Part shown: positions 45,130 through 57,899 of the stretch, piece by piece
Position numbering within the stretch: the first letter of the stretch is position 1
How the letters are laid out: every line of letters starts with the position of its first letter
Source: Mytilus edulis
Lineage: Eukaryota; Mollusca; Bivalvia; Mytilida; Mytilidae
Direction of reading: 5' to 3'
Assembly (NCBI RefSeq): GCF_963676685.1
Contig: NC_092346.1
Location: forward strand, 96,275,917-96,339,916
Length of the DNA: 64,000 nucleotides
The notes under the pieces: model-generated
What the model was told of the DNA's origin: nothing
The model's input: the letters and a program-made list of their open reading frames with translations, nothing else
Database searches by the model: none
Program-made: the position numbers and the translations under genes

Positions 45130-46220
45130 ATGAGGATAATACCGGGTGCCACTAATAGAACAAGAACTGTTGCCATTACGAATCACCCTGTTCATACACA
45201 ATATCTAGTGAGTTTGCCAATACTTCGTTTTCTGTTTACCAATTTCCGGTTAGTTTTCTTTTCACAATGATATTGTCCGTCTTTTTCTTACTTGTATTTT
45301 ATCTATTTTTGCTTTTTGATTCTGTCAGATTTACCAAGCCTGTTTAAAATCATGTTGATATTTATTGAAATAAATATTATTTGATTAATTTAGAAACGAT
45401 AGCTGATTTTTTTTAACTTGTTATGTTTTTAGTGTTGGTTTGACGTCCTACTACGCATATACAATGTCTGTTTTTGTCTTTGTTTTCCTTGTAAAATAAA
45501 AATACATGCTGGATTACATATAATTTATTGTACAAGACGAAGAGAAGATATTTTATTTATATTTATATTTGCCACAAAATGCATAAACAGTTGACATGAT
45601 ATAGAATCAATAATTCGAGATTAAGCACTAAACTTGTAAACTAAAACAACTTTTATGATATATATCTTTCTTGAGTAAATATTTAGAAAGGGGCATAAGA
45701 TACAGTTACATAGGAGATGAAACGTATGTTACTTTTATTCGACGTTTAACCGACGTTTAACCGTGACATATCGGTCGGAAGAAAAGAAATTTCCCGACTG
45801 ATTTTAATATTTAGTTCGAAAACGAGTACATGGAGTCCTCTTTTTAAAATAACTAGACATGATTATGTATGAAGATTATTTTCACCAATTTTAATGAAAA
45901 AGTCAAGGATGGAATTTTTCAAATATTCAGCAAAACTTGCAATTTTTTTTAAATTCTAAAATCATTGGAACATTTAAAAACAAAAAAGATTTTTTTTTCA
46001 CTAATTTAGAGCATACTTTTGTATTCCAAATGATTAAGAAATCCGATTGTGCTTATCTTTTGAAAATGCTTGTTTTTTTAGTAATTGAAAAAAACAAAAA
46101 AAAACACCGTGGGATCAAAACTGCATCGTATGCCCAAAAGCAGCTGAAGCTTTAGATATTTATGCTAAAATATGCCAGCAAAGAAATAGAAAAGAAACTT
46201 GATTAAACATACGTTTTGAA
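45130..46220. other. Gene-free interval between copy C and the beta-lactamase-like gene
   Basis: The first 430 bp match 33755-34100. The rest is AT-rich without a recognised exon. Confidence 0.4.
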
Positions 46221-46221
46221 A

Positions 46222-49200
46222 TTATTGATTAACTTTTGAGAATGTTGGTGGCTTGTTGTCACCACATTTGTTACAGAAACTGTTGATTTCAACAGATACA
46301 ATGGATTGATCATTTGCTTCAGGAATGAACACTACCTCCCAAATGTTCATCAGGTACTGAATAATTCCTGTCGCAGTGCCTTTAAATTCATCTTTAGTGG
46401 ATTTTGGCCATAAATTCCAAGTACCATTTCCATAGATTAGACATAGTTTGTTGTTTTTTTTCATCTCAACGATAACATTTCCGTATATTGGACTATTGTA
46501 TTGACCAACGTAATCCGTCAAACTTCTTTTGGCCTTCGTTTTTGTGCTATATCCTTTATATCTAGGTTTCAAAAGCTGTTGTTGTATTGACGAAGCATTT
46601 AACCACGGTGAGACATTCAGGGCAACATCCGATAAGAAATTATGAAGCAGGACGCGGAATTTATACGTGTTATCATCTTGATCTTCCCCATTCATAGAGG
46701 TAAAGACACCAATTCTCTGATCGGGAAATAAGGTCATAAAAGATCTATAACCGAAGGTACTGCCACCATGTAACAAAATATTTTTACCTACAATGAAAAT
46801 ATTGTTTTTCCAAAGCATGAAAACATTCATCTACGATAAAATTGTAAATGTAGTTTCTTTTGAAGTTGGAATACAGTTATGTTGCATTCTGGTTATTGCT
46901 CGAGGAAGAACAAGTATTATTACTTCCCTTATTTATTATGGATAAGATGATTAATAATTGAACCATTGCTGTCGACAAGGTAAGGCCCTGATTTTATCAA
47001 AATATGTAAATTAATCTTTTTTTCTTTATCAATTCATCGACGATCTTGTTATTTAAATCATTGCAACAACAAAAACCAAACATCATGGATAACCTTACTA
47101 TTAAGATCAGTCCATATAAAGTTAATAAATTTTAAAAACTCTACTATACCAATTCGCCAAAAACACATATACAAGTAAAACAATACAACATAGTAAACAG
47201 TTATGTAGACACTTGTCATCAGCAACTCAAATACATTCTATATAATACATCAAATATCAGACATTGTTATAGATATCAAACACAAAAATACGCGTGTACA
47301 AGCTACCTATCATATATATCCTTTAATGTCTTTTAAAATAAAGAATGAAAAAAGAAAGTATTATTAAAGTAAAGATGATGTGCATGCGGGCTATCTCGGC
47401 AAAAAGCCAGCACCAACAAAAGAAAATAAGCATGAACAAGACTTTTTTTTTAGTAATTACTAGAACACACCCGTGATATCGCGGGTCCGTGACTGATATA
47501 TAACTATGCGTATGCCTTATTTTAGTATTGGTATTGTCATCTGATAAAGTCATGCCGATTATAACATGTATAAGGTGCACAGTTTTCTTTGCTTTCAAAA
47601 TCTTTCTGTTTAAACCCGTCGACCTGGAACCTATCAATTATTGGTAATATTAATAATTTGGAAAACAAAAGGGCCTGGAATGGAATATTTTTTACTCAAC
47701 AGTATACAGCAAAATTCTAAATACACTGTTTGGTGGTGCGCCTGTCTGATGCGGAACGTACAGATAAGGTAATAGGTAACAGGTGAATATACTATTGATA
47801 TCGGTGTCGGACTCGATCCGGAACTTCATAATTATTGGCAATATTAATTACGTGGAAAACAATCGGGCCTAGAGGGGTGTAATTTTTAATCAACACCATT
47901 GTACTATATTAGTTATATATAAAGTTGAATTCTTTGATTCATCGTTTGTACGTGATGACGGCTGACAAATTGGACCTCTTAATTTTAGTATTATAGATAT
48001 ACACATATATTAAAGTCATAAAAAAATCCCTATGGCTTACCTCTATATGTTCCGAGTTTAAATCCTAATCCGTATCCTGTTTCCTCTGTTGGCTGTATCT
48101 GATTTTTGAAATATTTATTGACTGTGGTGTAGGATAAACCTATATGTTCTGCATGTAATGCATCAAAAGACGACTGGCTCATTAATGGGTTGCCATTTTT
48201 GTCAAGGCCTCCATTCAGATGGAATTTCATCCATTTCGTCATATCTTCAGCATTGGACATTATAGCACCAGATCCCGCCCATAATCCCCACTCCCTATAA
48301 GAAAAAGCTTGTATGTTAGTTTTATCAACACTGATATTCACATAAAACAGTCATTGATCATTTACAGCTTAAATATCATTAAAGAAGAAGATAACATTTT
48401 AAAACGTTTAGTACTATTTCTAATGGTCTTTTTGTTGTTGTTGCCATATTGGTATGTTTTAAGTCCGATAACCTACATAAGTTGGATATATGTACAGGAA
48501 TCTACTGAGTTTTGCCGACAGATACTTTCTTACATAACTTTTAAACATTTAAGTTTTTATTAACAAAAGAGTATGTTAACAAGTAACTATTAAGTAAGAA
48601 ATGCATTTCAACAACAATAACCGCAACAGTTTGGTTAAAGATTACAAGATATTTTCTTACTTCATACAGACATAAGCTTTGTTTTCAGCAAACAAAAAAA
48701 AACCCAACACATTATTTAGATTATTTGTAGTAAAAACTACATCTGTTCCTCGTGTCTTTTCAACAATCCCGTTCCATTTTCACGAATATGACCTACTGAA
48801 TAAAAATATTTACCGGGTTTGAAATAACATGAGCAACACGAGAGGTGCCACATGTGAATCAGGATCTTCCAATTCTTCCAGATCACATGAGATCACCACC
48901 AATTTTGGTGGGGTTCGTGTTGCTAAGTCTTTAGTTTTCTATGTTGTGTCTTGTGTACTATTATTTGCCTGTTCGGCTTATGTTTAGCCATGACGTTGTC
49001 ATTGTTTTTTTTGTTTTTTTTTTTATCTACGAGTTGAAATGTCCATTTGGTATCTTTCGCCCATCTCTTGCAGGAACACCGCCAATGTGCTAATTTCTCC
49101 ATAATAATTGTTCTGAGGAAAACATCTTTTTAATATATGCATGTTGATCGATTGGTCGATTTAATCTTATCGAACATGGTTTGTTCATCTTCCTTTCGAA

Positions 49201-52200
49201 GACAGTGTTTCATTAGAAATGATTTCAAAAATTAAAATACTGGAAAAACACCGAACTCTTAAGAAAACTGAAAACAAAATCCCTAATCAAAGGGAAAAAT
49301 CAAAAGATATAACACATCAAAGGAATGGAAAGCAGCTTTCATGTTCCTGACTTCTTATAACCGTTTCTCATACATGTATTTACATAAAAATGACTCATAG
49401 TATTACAGTTATTTTAATATTAACGACTTAACTAACTCAGGCGCAATCCAGTAAAGAAGATGTACATTAAATGTTGAAAACACTAGATTTTTTTAGCTAT
49501 ATGACTCTTACTGATAACTTTTCTGATTGTCAAAGGTCCTTTAAAACGTCCTTCGATATAACGATATGTATATCCATCGGGGGAAATGACGTGATATTCG
49601 TTACTATTAATAATTTTAAACGCTTGGTACGCAGCCAATTAGTGATGACATCAGACGTTATAACTGTTTCATCTTTGACATACGTCTTAATATGATAAAT
49701 TGTGATTTAATTTGAATTTCGTAAAACTTACCTGCTAAATGCTAATGGCACTGGTACAAAGTATCCTTTTGATTTTGATAGAGGACCCTTATCATAACCC
49801 TGTGCAACATTTCCTACGTCCGTGACGGTAGTGATAAACGTAGATGAAGTCATTCCAAGGGACTGGAAGATTTCAGAGTCTACCAATTCCTCCCAAGTAT
49901 GGCCTCCAAGTTTCTCAGACAGATAAGTAGCAAAGCCATACATCATATTACTGTACAGGAAAGATTTTCCCAAACTCTTCACAGAATTCATATGCTTGAA
50001 TCGACTGAAAAAAAATATATCATAGGTCAGTCTTAAAGGCATTTCGCACATTCATATAGACGTAAAGACTCGGACATGTATTGCCTATAGACAATTTTGA
50101 CGGTATTGCACAAATATTGAAATGAAAATTGCAATTCACGTATGCAGTAAATTAAAACATATAAACTGTGCAAACCATTCAAAGTCAATAACAATAATTG
50201 AAGGTACAGGGCCAAATAATCTCTGTGACAACGAGAAATGCCAACTGCATACCAAATACCTTTGACTTTACTTTTAAACTGATCTGACACAAACTTGTTT
50301 CAAGCAAGTTACAATGTAAATGAGCCATGATTAGTCGATGGCAATGAGACGTTGAAATACTTATAAAACTGCATAGTACCAAATCTAAGCTGACATAACA
50401 ATCACAGAACATGTGAAATATGCAAATATGGTAAGTGATGGGTCTAGTCGCAAATTTGTATGTGTACTTACTCTTGCAGGTTCTCTCTGGTTAGTGATGG
50501 GTCTAGTCGTAACTTGGTGTGATCTGGAACGCCCATCCTATGTGCCAATATGTCAACTACAGTTGCCTCCTCTCTCCCAGGAACAAAATTAAATCCAGAA
50601 TCCATCAAATCTTTCACTTTTGTGTTAAGATTGTAGCTTAAAAAAGAAACAAATTTAAACATTACTGACTCGTATACTATTAAATTATTCGTTAAATGAT
50701 TTGTAAAGAGGTTTGGCGTTAAGATTCCAGCAATCAATTTGAATACACATGTTGCAATGTTTTATAACGATGAGTTTTATTTTGCATGATAATCCAACCA
50801 AAGTCTGACAAAAATTAAGTATCTATCAGGTAAAAAGCCCTTTATAAATCGCAAAATAACTGACTAAAGTACATTTCAGATATGTCTTTCCTTTTGAGAT
50901 TGCAGAATTTGTACAATCGTATGCGTTCTACTAGAGTTTTTCAGGGAATATTATATAGCATTCAGTTTCGTTGGATAGTTTAAATGCGACTTAAATCTTT
51001 CGTTTTCATAAAACATTGAACATAAGATTTTGAACGTTTCAGTGTTATTTCAATAGTATAAAGTCACATTTGAATTGATACCAACAGTCATACAACATGA
51101 TATTTGTTATCACTCAATGTAGAACAGAGAAGCTGGACTACTTTTTATTTGTATATTTGTATATTTAAAAAAAAAAAAAAAAATTGCTTCCTAATAGAAA
51201 GATGTATTGATTAGATAATATCTATAGATTTATATATTATATATTGCTATTATATTTGTGTATATTATGTTGTAAATTGGAAGTTATAAATAATAAAAAT
51301 TAAAAAAAAAATATTTTCTTTTTTATAATTGTTCCATTTTTTTTCTCCATTTTTTGTTTGTTTGTGTTTTTGCTCTTTTTGAAGTGTTTATTATAAATAT
51401 ATTTACTTTTGATTGTCATCCAACTGCTTGACAAGTAGTGTGGCACCAAAAGCTTTTGAAAGTGAACCGATTTGAAAGAGAGTCTTGCTCGTTACTGGTT
51501 TCCCGTCTGATACATTTACATTGGTTACTCCATAACCTTTGGCAAACAGTGTCTGACCGTCTTTTACAACACTGACGGTTAAACCAGGAATCCATGTTTT
51601 ACAATAGTTCATAATCTGTGTGAAAAATAAATATAAAATAGCATTTAGTATTGCACGAGAAGCACGATATTTGGTAGCGCTACCTAACAAGATGGAAATC
51701 AAACGAAGTAGGCAAGAAATATTAGAGGCTAGCTAGGGAAATAATCGGCACTGTCTTCAGACCGGAAAATCCTTGGCAAAAAAACCCGAAGGAAAGACGA
51801 ACAGAATATCAAAATACCATTAAAAAATACCATTAAAAAATACCATTAAAAAAACTAAAGCCTGAGTAACACAAACCCACTAAAAACGGGGTGTGATCTC
51901 ATGTGTTTCGAAATGGTACATAGTAGAATCATGTACCCTATGAATAAGAATATTTATAGAATCCAGTCAAAGGGACATGTGACACCCGTCGTGTTATGCA
52001 TGGCATTAAAATACTGGCGTTTCTGTAAATAAAAATACTGAAGAGTATCCATATCTTACTTCATTCTCCAACGAAGTCTATGCATAGTAAGTATAGTTAT
52101 TTGTTTTTACTTTTTATCTTTTCGATATATATTACAAACTCAATATATATATACATGTGTATAAACTCCCTGATATTGTCGTTGTTTATATCAAGCTAAC

Positions 52201-53257
52201 TAATCAGAAATTATATTAGTATAATCGCTATAATTTTTGCAAGTTTGAAATACAAAATTGTTCAAATCTCGTAAAAAATGTTGATGTCCCTTCTTAAGTA
52301 TTTTACAATTGGATAAACCCTTTTAATTCTATGAATCTTCAAGCCCCCACTGATTTCTTTCAATTCCTTACCCTTACTGTGTACAAATGACCGGTCTCGT
52401 AGTTTGTAAGTACATGCATTTGCATTGTTATTTCTTTAACCGTTAATACATGGGAATTATCTCCCATGCAACGGGGTTGTAGATTACCAGTCTAGTCAGA
52501 TCATAAACAATTCTGCATCTGCATTTATACTATTGATTTGCAGTGGAAATCCATAACGCAAAAACTGCAATTGCTGTTGTTGAGTCAAGTTACAGTAAAT
52601 GTTAGAGATTTGTTTAAGATTTTGAATAGACTTTTGGCATGTTAAATATATAAACTAAATGTCGAAACAAATAATTCATTCATCTCATTTATTTACTGAC
52701 TATGTGACAGATTTCTTTTAAAAAATACATAGATTTGTACAGGTAGATAATTGAACCGATATACAACATTCTTTAAACCATAAAATCTCGATTAATAATA
52801 ACAATATTTTATCAAAAATTCATTTATGTTTATAATATAATAAATTTAAGTTTCATTGCCATAAACTAATCATGCTAGTCTGAATGTTACATTATCATCC
52901 AAACTGTTTCTTGACCGTGAATATTTCAACAATTTCCAACTCAACAAGATTAGCACAAAATAAAATAAAAAATACCAAAAAGACTGCTGACACTAAGTAC
53001 TTGATCGCTGCTGCTAAAAGTTGGTTCAAAACCAGTTTTAAATTCTAGCAAATAAAACATATTCACCTTGACTAAAATATCAATCAGTACATATCCAATG
53101 GATTAAGTACAAAGACGTCATAAACACATCAATTTTTTTTTAAACTAACCTCTCTTATTGTCTTGTCAACTTTATCCTCGTATGTCGGCTCAGATGCAAA
53201 AGCAAGAAGAAGGCTGGACAAAAATAAGAAGCCGACAATAAGTTGTCGAACTGCCAT
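46222..53257 (-). CDS. Secreted serine beta-lactamase-related protein, six exons
   Basis: Minus-strand exons 53257-53150, 51615-51407, 50636-50472, 50004-49732, 48294-48041 and 46787-46222 join with GT-AG borders and consistent phases (1575 nt, 524 aa). Residues 1-22 form a signal peptide (start M-A-V-R-Q-L, ending L-A-F-A-S). All three catalytic motifs of class C beta-lactamase/DD-peptidase folds are present: S87-L-S-K90 (in FQIGSLSKAF), Y178-S-N180 and H343-G-G345. GLTVSVVKDG and LAHRMGVPDH are also typical of the family. A C-terminal domain of about 150 residues follows, with D-Y-V-G-Q-Y. Metazoan relatives include LACTB-like hydrolases and the oyster shell-matrix protein Gigasin-6, so a secreted peptidase/esterase or shell-matrix role is possible. 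Substrate unknown. Five introns argue against recent bacterial transfer. Confidence 0.88.
47459..47900 (+). repeat. Repeat R8 in intron 5 of the beta-lactamase-like gene
   Basis: TAGAACACACCCGTGATATC then GCGGGTCCGTGACTGATATA. The head recurs at 54690-54725 (TAGAACACACCCACGAAATC). An internal pair ATTGGTAATATTAATAATTTGG / ATTGGCAATATTAATTACGTGG with GGAAAACAA(A/T)(A/C)GGGCCT at 47640 and 47834 suggests a duplicated end. Confidence 0.6.
48825..49080 (-). repeat. R3 repeat, inverted, in intron 4 of the beta-lactamase-like gene
   Basis: TGAGCAACACGAGAGGTGCC, GATCACCACCAATTTTGGTG, GGGTTCGTGTTGCTAAGTCT, TTCTATGTTGTGTCTTGTGT and TGGTATCTTTCGCCCATCTC read in the reverse sense of 12795-13015 and 41610-41822. 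Confidence 0.75.
51815..52010 (+). repeat. R3 fragment with a short ATACCATTAAAAA array
   Basis: Three to four copies of AATACCATTAAAAA (51815-51855) lead into an R3-like block (CCTGAGTAACACAAACCCAC, GTGATCTCATGTGTTTC, GACACCCGTCGTGTTATGC). Lies in intron 1 of the beta-lactamase-like gene. Confidence 0.6.
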
Positions 53258-53290
53258 TTTTCGTGTTATAATTTGAAAGCGTCTATCATG

Positions 53291-53298
53291 CTTTTATA
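53291..53298 (-). promoter_or_regulatory. TATA box of the beta-lactamase-like gene
   Basis: Minus-strand TATAAAAG, 41 bp ahead of the ATG at 53257. This would place the transcription start about 10 nt before the ATG, giving a very short 5' UTR, unless an upstream exon exists. Confidence 0.45.
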
Positions 53299-53800
53299 TT
53301 GAAACAGAAGTCAATATTATTTTGTATGTTTGGCAACTAGTCTAGGGAACTGTTTTTGTTAAGCATGTATCCATCAATATTTAGTTGACATGTTTACCAA
53401 TGCATATGGAGACTGATGTTATCCGACTTTTAAAGAGATAATGATTGCAGTAATTAGACTCGCTATATATGATAAATTAAAACATATCCTGTTTGTTATG
53501 ACAAATTAAATGATGATCATAGGATATGAAAGAAAAAATTAAACTTCCTTCATTTGTTTGTATAAAAATACTTAGCAACTTGTAAAAGTGCAAGTTCGTA
53601 TGGATACATGTACAAATCGAAGTACTGAAGTTCTAAACATCGAATGACCGCAATTTCATGTGGATGGTCACAATCACATCTCTATACTTATAAAAGTGAG
53701 GTTAATGCACAGATATAAAAAAAAAACCTCATTGTAATAACTATTATACTGTACTGTAGTGATACAATTCAGTATATTCTGGTTTGTTGTTATATATTAT

Positions 53801-53844
53801 ATCAGAAGTCCATTACTAAACTAGTCTAGTAATGGACTTCTGAT
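53801..53844. repeat. Perfect 18-bp inverted repeat
   Basis: ATCAGAAGTCCATTACTA (53801-53818) and TAGTAATGGACTTCTGAT (53827-53844) are exact reverse complements around an 8-nt loop containing the palindrome ACTAGT. 540 bp upstream of the beta-lactamase-like start codon. Confidence 0.9.
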
Positions 53845-54106
53845 TATAATAATATTCGTATATTACAGTTACATGTATATATAATTTTCATCCATTTGTA
53901 TGTCTTTCTATTCTACTATATAAATAATAGTGCAGTGCAAGTGCATGGTAGACACTCTTAGATGTTTCTAATAGATTGGATTTTAGGTAACCTAAACTAC
54001 ATAAAAAAAAAAAAAAATATCGTCTCGGCTCGGCCTCTAGTAAGTGTTCTACTACCAACCCTTTAGTGTTTTTAACTAGTTCCTAACTTCTACCTATTTC
54101 GTAAAA

Positions 54107-54516
54107 ATGTATTTGAAAATAATGGAATTAGCCTTTTTCGGAGTGTTAAAAATTATATGGATGTTTTATGTTTTGGTTAAATTTCGTTCTTTTGATGGTC
54201 CTCTTAATTCGGTTGACAATTCTGACTTATCAACTCTTCAAACTACACGTCCACACAATCTTATTTTAAAACAAAAGTTTTCCCTATTTGATAAAAGGAT
54301 TGTGCTTTGCTGCAACTCATATAAAGCTGTCCTCTCTAACAAGAAAGGTTATAATGCTAGATATTTTATTGGACGTGTGATGAGGAAATCAAAGCTGTAA
54401 ATTATCTCCTTGACAACATTTATGTATGTTTCGGTAATTTCGACATGTTATTTGATATTCCTATGGGCACCAATGGCGCCTCTTTAACGACAGAACATTT
54501 TAATTTTCACTTTTAA
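54107..54516 (+). pseudogene. Penelope-like element reverse transcriptase relic
   Basis: From 54107 one frame gives DLSTLQTTRPHNLILKQKF, matching the D-F-S-T-L-Y-T-T-I-P-H-N-L block of Penelope-type RTs. After a frameshift, 54379-54516 reads EEIKAVNYLLDNIYVCFG, then F-D-I-P-M-G-T-N-G-A, matching L-L-D-N-I-F-V-x-F-G...G-I-P-M-G-T-N-C-A-P. Frameshifts and the loss of the catalytic D-D region show it is dead. Confidence 0.65.
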
Positions 54517-55139
54517 ACCAAAGTTTATAGCCAGACTTAGAGTATTTACATTGTAGTTCGTGATACTGTATAAACTTACTAAATTTGGCAAAAAGGTGAC
54601 TTATAGGTCTAAATAGACAAGTGCATCGTTGGCTATATATAGACCTCGTAATTATGTTATAACTATTAATACATGTTTACAATTCAATATAACTAGAACA
54701 CACCCACGAAATCGCGGGCATATACAGCTTGAGAAATGTTGTTGGATGATTTTTTGTAAAAGATACTACATGTATGTATGGGGAATTTCATAAAAGGTAC
54801 CAAAAGCCCTCTCCTTTTTTTCCAAAGTCCGATATTTGTTTCCTTTCTGTTAAATTTAATTATTTTCCTGTTTCTGGCCTCAGACCACAATTATTCTTCT
54901 CCTTTGCTACAACGCATCTTTTGGTAAAAGTCAAATTAAATTAAAAAATTTGCTCCGCTTCAAACATGAAATAAATGTAACTGCATATATATGGACCATT
55001 ATTAGTCTAATAAAATATACTTCTAGGACAATCCATCAGTGTTTTTTTTCTTTTGAGAGCCTTATTAACATGCCAATGGTAGGATATGAATCTTGTATAA
55101 ATGACTAAAACCATCTAAGGCTAATTTGAGGGAGTGTCG

Positions 55140-55320
55140 GAGGGGTTCTGATCCAGAAATCCCGGGATTAAAATCATGAAATCCCGAGATACAGAATTTC
55201 AGGAAATTCATATCCCGAAATCCCGAAATCGAAAAAATATATTCCCGGATCCCGTAAGGATCAATCCCCAAATCCCGAACTTAAAAACACCCGATCCCGA
55301 CGTCCCGAAAAAAGGTCACG
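55140..55320 (+). repeat. Degenerate ATCCCGA-rich array
   Basis: AATCCCG(A/G) or a close variant occurs more than ten times (CAGAAATCCCGGGATTAA, TATCCCGAAATCCCGAAATC, GATCCCGACGTCCCGAAA). It is a local low-complexity block and explains the ORF in this segment. Confidence 0.8.
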
Positions 55321-55401
55321 GTCCTGCCTCCCTCGAGCTCTCATCTCTACCCTACTTTCATTTTTGCCAAATCACTATTACTTTCGCTTCCAACAATAAA
55401 C

Positions 55402-55600
55402 TGTTATGCCCATTTATAGGCATTATGTTTTCTAGTCTATGCATCCGTGGGTTTCTTCGTTCGTTAGTCCGTCATTCTGTCCCGCTTCAGGTTAAAGGTT
55501 TTGGTCGAGGTAGTTTTTGAGACGTTGAAGTCCAATCAACTCGAAACTTAGAAAATAGAGTGCCGATGTTGCATCCGTGTACTATGGACACATTTTTGTT
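55402..55600 (+). repeat. Interspersed repeat R6, copy 2
   Basis: TTATGCCCATTTATAGGCAT, TATGTTTTCTAGTCT, GGTCGAGGTAGTTTTTGAGA and TCCAATCAACTCGAAACTTA match 11760-11985. Confidence 0.75.
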
Positions 55601-56194
55601 TCCACATGTTTTACTTATTTTAATATATATGCAACTGGCGTGACCCTTTAAATAGTAAACATTTCAAAGAAAACAGTAGACAGAATACAGAGAGTCTCTA
55701 TATATGTGAGTAGTATAATCGTAGTTTATATGTAGATAAACTCGAAAAATAATTGTCCACTCTAAGGAGGTATAATAGTTGTGGTTCTCGCGATCTAAAC
55801 ACCATGATATGGAAAACACTCTGATTGGCTTATTTATTTTTCATTTTTTGTTATCTATCATACGATTGGTTGTACTTGTGCATGATTCAAACCGGAAGTC
55901 TTATCTATGACTAAAAGTCAATCTGATGACGGAATCAATATCCGGACTCCTTTCTTTTTTGTCGTTTTTCTCCCAAAATAACTCAATCTGAATAATCATA
56001 AGAATGGATGACAAATGCGACTATGCATGTTACATATAGAACACAGAGGCACGATGATTAATTTATCTTGGAAGGAAGAGAAGCGACACACAAAATGAGG
56101 TCTTCTCGTTTAATAGTATAGAAGATAAACACATTATTATGAGTAGATAATGTTAATAAAACCGTCTCAATTCCATTTTACTGATAAATTCAAC

Positions 56195-56400
56195 AACAAT
56201 AATAATCTATTTTATTATTGTGTCACATATTGATTAACATACTGTAACATATTATACAAGAAGTTGCAGAACATTCATTACCCAGCTATATCAATTTGGC
56301 TTATGAGACACATTGCACAAAATACATACACATTCTTAAAATCCAAAGATACTTTGAAATACGATATATTTAGAACTAATACCAATACTTACAATTATCT
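56195..56400 (-). repeat. LINE 3'-UTR-like segment
   Basis: TTATTATTGTGTCACATATTGATT, CATTACCCAGCTATA and TTATGAGACACATTGC parallel 23560-23680 and 36840-36960. Non-coding. Confidence 0.45.
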
Positions 56401-56699
56401 GCATAAATAAGCTTTACACGGGAAACTCTACACAAAATATAAGGAAGCGAATTTTTTTCCCTTTGATCAATTTTCCTGCTTTGATCGGTGAGGTTCCATT
56501 GGCAACATCTTACATAATATAATGATTATATATCCAAACTCGTTCGCTCTTTAGTGACGTTTTGGAATTCAATGAACGTGATCTATAATGTATCTTTGGT
56601 AAATTATTGAGTCAAAGATTTTTGTAACAGCAAACTACTCAAATTCTTTACTTTATTCTTTCATAGATACAAATAGTTTGTCTACAAGCATGACTGTAT

Positions 56700-56870
56700 A
56701 AAAAGAAGATGTGGTATAATTTCCAATGAGACAACTGTCCACAAGATACCAAAATGACTTAGACATTAACAACTACAGGTCGCCGTACGGCCTTCAACAA
56801 TGAGTAAAGCCCATACCGCATAGTCACCAGTTCTATAAAAGGCCCCGATATGACAATGTAAAACAAACAA
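56700..56870 (+). repeat. R1 repeat
   Basis: AAAAGAAGATGTGGTATAAT, AATGAGACAACTGTCCACAA, GTCGCCGTACGGCCTTCAAC and CCCATACCGCATAGTCACC. Faces an inverted copy at 57258-57405. Confidence 0.8.
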
Positions 56871-57257
56871 GATGGCACATTCTAATGATTACGGTAATGA
56901 TGTTGTACCGAGCCCGTAAACTTAGACATGTTCCGTAAACTTATCGATCCTTTAAATTAACTTATTCTAAAAGGTTACCTATTCAACACTATAATTAGAT
57001 CTTTGAATGTTAATTTCTATTGGTATAAATATTGATTAATCACAATTTATTGTTATACACATACGTCTAGTCCTAAAAGCTGTCGATACCTTTATTTTGG
57101 CACTGCATATTGTCATGTTATTCTTACTGTTACTGACATCTTTTCACTAAATTCATTGGATGTTGGATGTGTACTAATTGATAGTTTTGTCTTACATAGT
57201 TTAGATACACGATTTTTTTATTATTTATTATTGGCTTTGAAAGAGAACTAGTTTACA

Positions 57258-57405
57258 GATGTCATTTCGGGGCCCTGCTTTCATAGCTTACTATGCGGGA
57301 TGGGGTTTCTTCATTTTTGAAGGCCGTTCGATGACCTATAGTTGTTAATCTCTACGTCGTTTGGTCTGTAGTGTCTAATTGACTATCGTACCACATCTTC
57401 TTATT
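57258..57405 (-). repeat. R1 repeat, inverted
   Basis: GTCATTTCGGGGCCCTGCTT, AAGGCCGTTCGATGACCTAT, AGTTGTTAATCTCTACGTCG and CGTACCACATCTTCTTATTC are the reverse complement of R1. Confidence 0.8.
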
Positions 57406-57785
57406 CTAAAATAAATTATAAGAAAAATTAACATCTACAAATATTCAACACGAGCAAATTTTCAATCGACTCTTGGAATGAGTCATTGCCCTTAAATATG
57501 AACAAGGAAATGTGGGGTGTACTCCAATGAAACAGCAACCAAAGGTCAAACACAACCAAAAAAAAAAACCCCAAGAGATTAATCAACAGTTTTCAACAAC
57601 ATATGTCTATCCAACATGTCTAAATTGAGTTTGACTGTTCCTCTGGTATCTTTCGCCCCTCTTTTGAAAAACATCGAACACTAACTTAAAAAAAAGGAAT
57701 ACCATACGAGGCAGATCTTGACTTCGAATATGTACTTATATATGGTTCGGTTAAAAGGTTGCTAAATTTGGACAAAAACTTTACA

Positions 57786-57898
57786 CCAATCAATCAATCA
57801 ATCAGTCAATTAATTATCAATCAACTATCAATCAACTATCAATCAATCAAACAACCAATCAACCAATCAACCAACCAATCAATCAACTAATCAATCAC
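57786..57898 (+). repeat. (CAAT)n-type microsatellite
   Basis: AATCAATCAATCAATCAGTC through imperfect CAAT/CAAC units to about 57898. Confidence 0.9.
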
Positions 57899-57899
57899 C

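Noticed and set aside
46222..53257. Recent horizontal transfer of a bacterial beta-lactamase
   Set aside because: Six exons with consistent phases, a eukaryotic signal peptide and known animal relatives argue for a long-resident animal gene.
55065..55520. ORFs on both strands over the ATCCCGA array
   Set aside because: Low-complexity translation artefacts.
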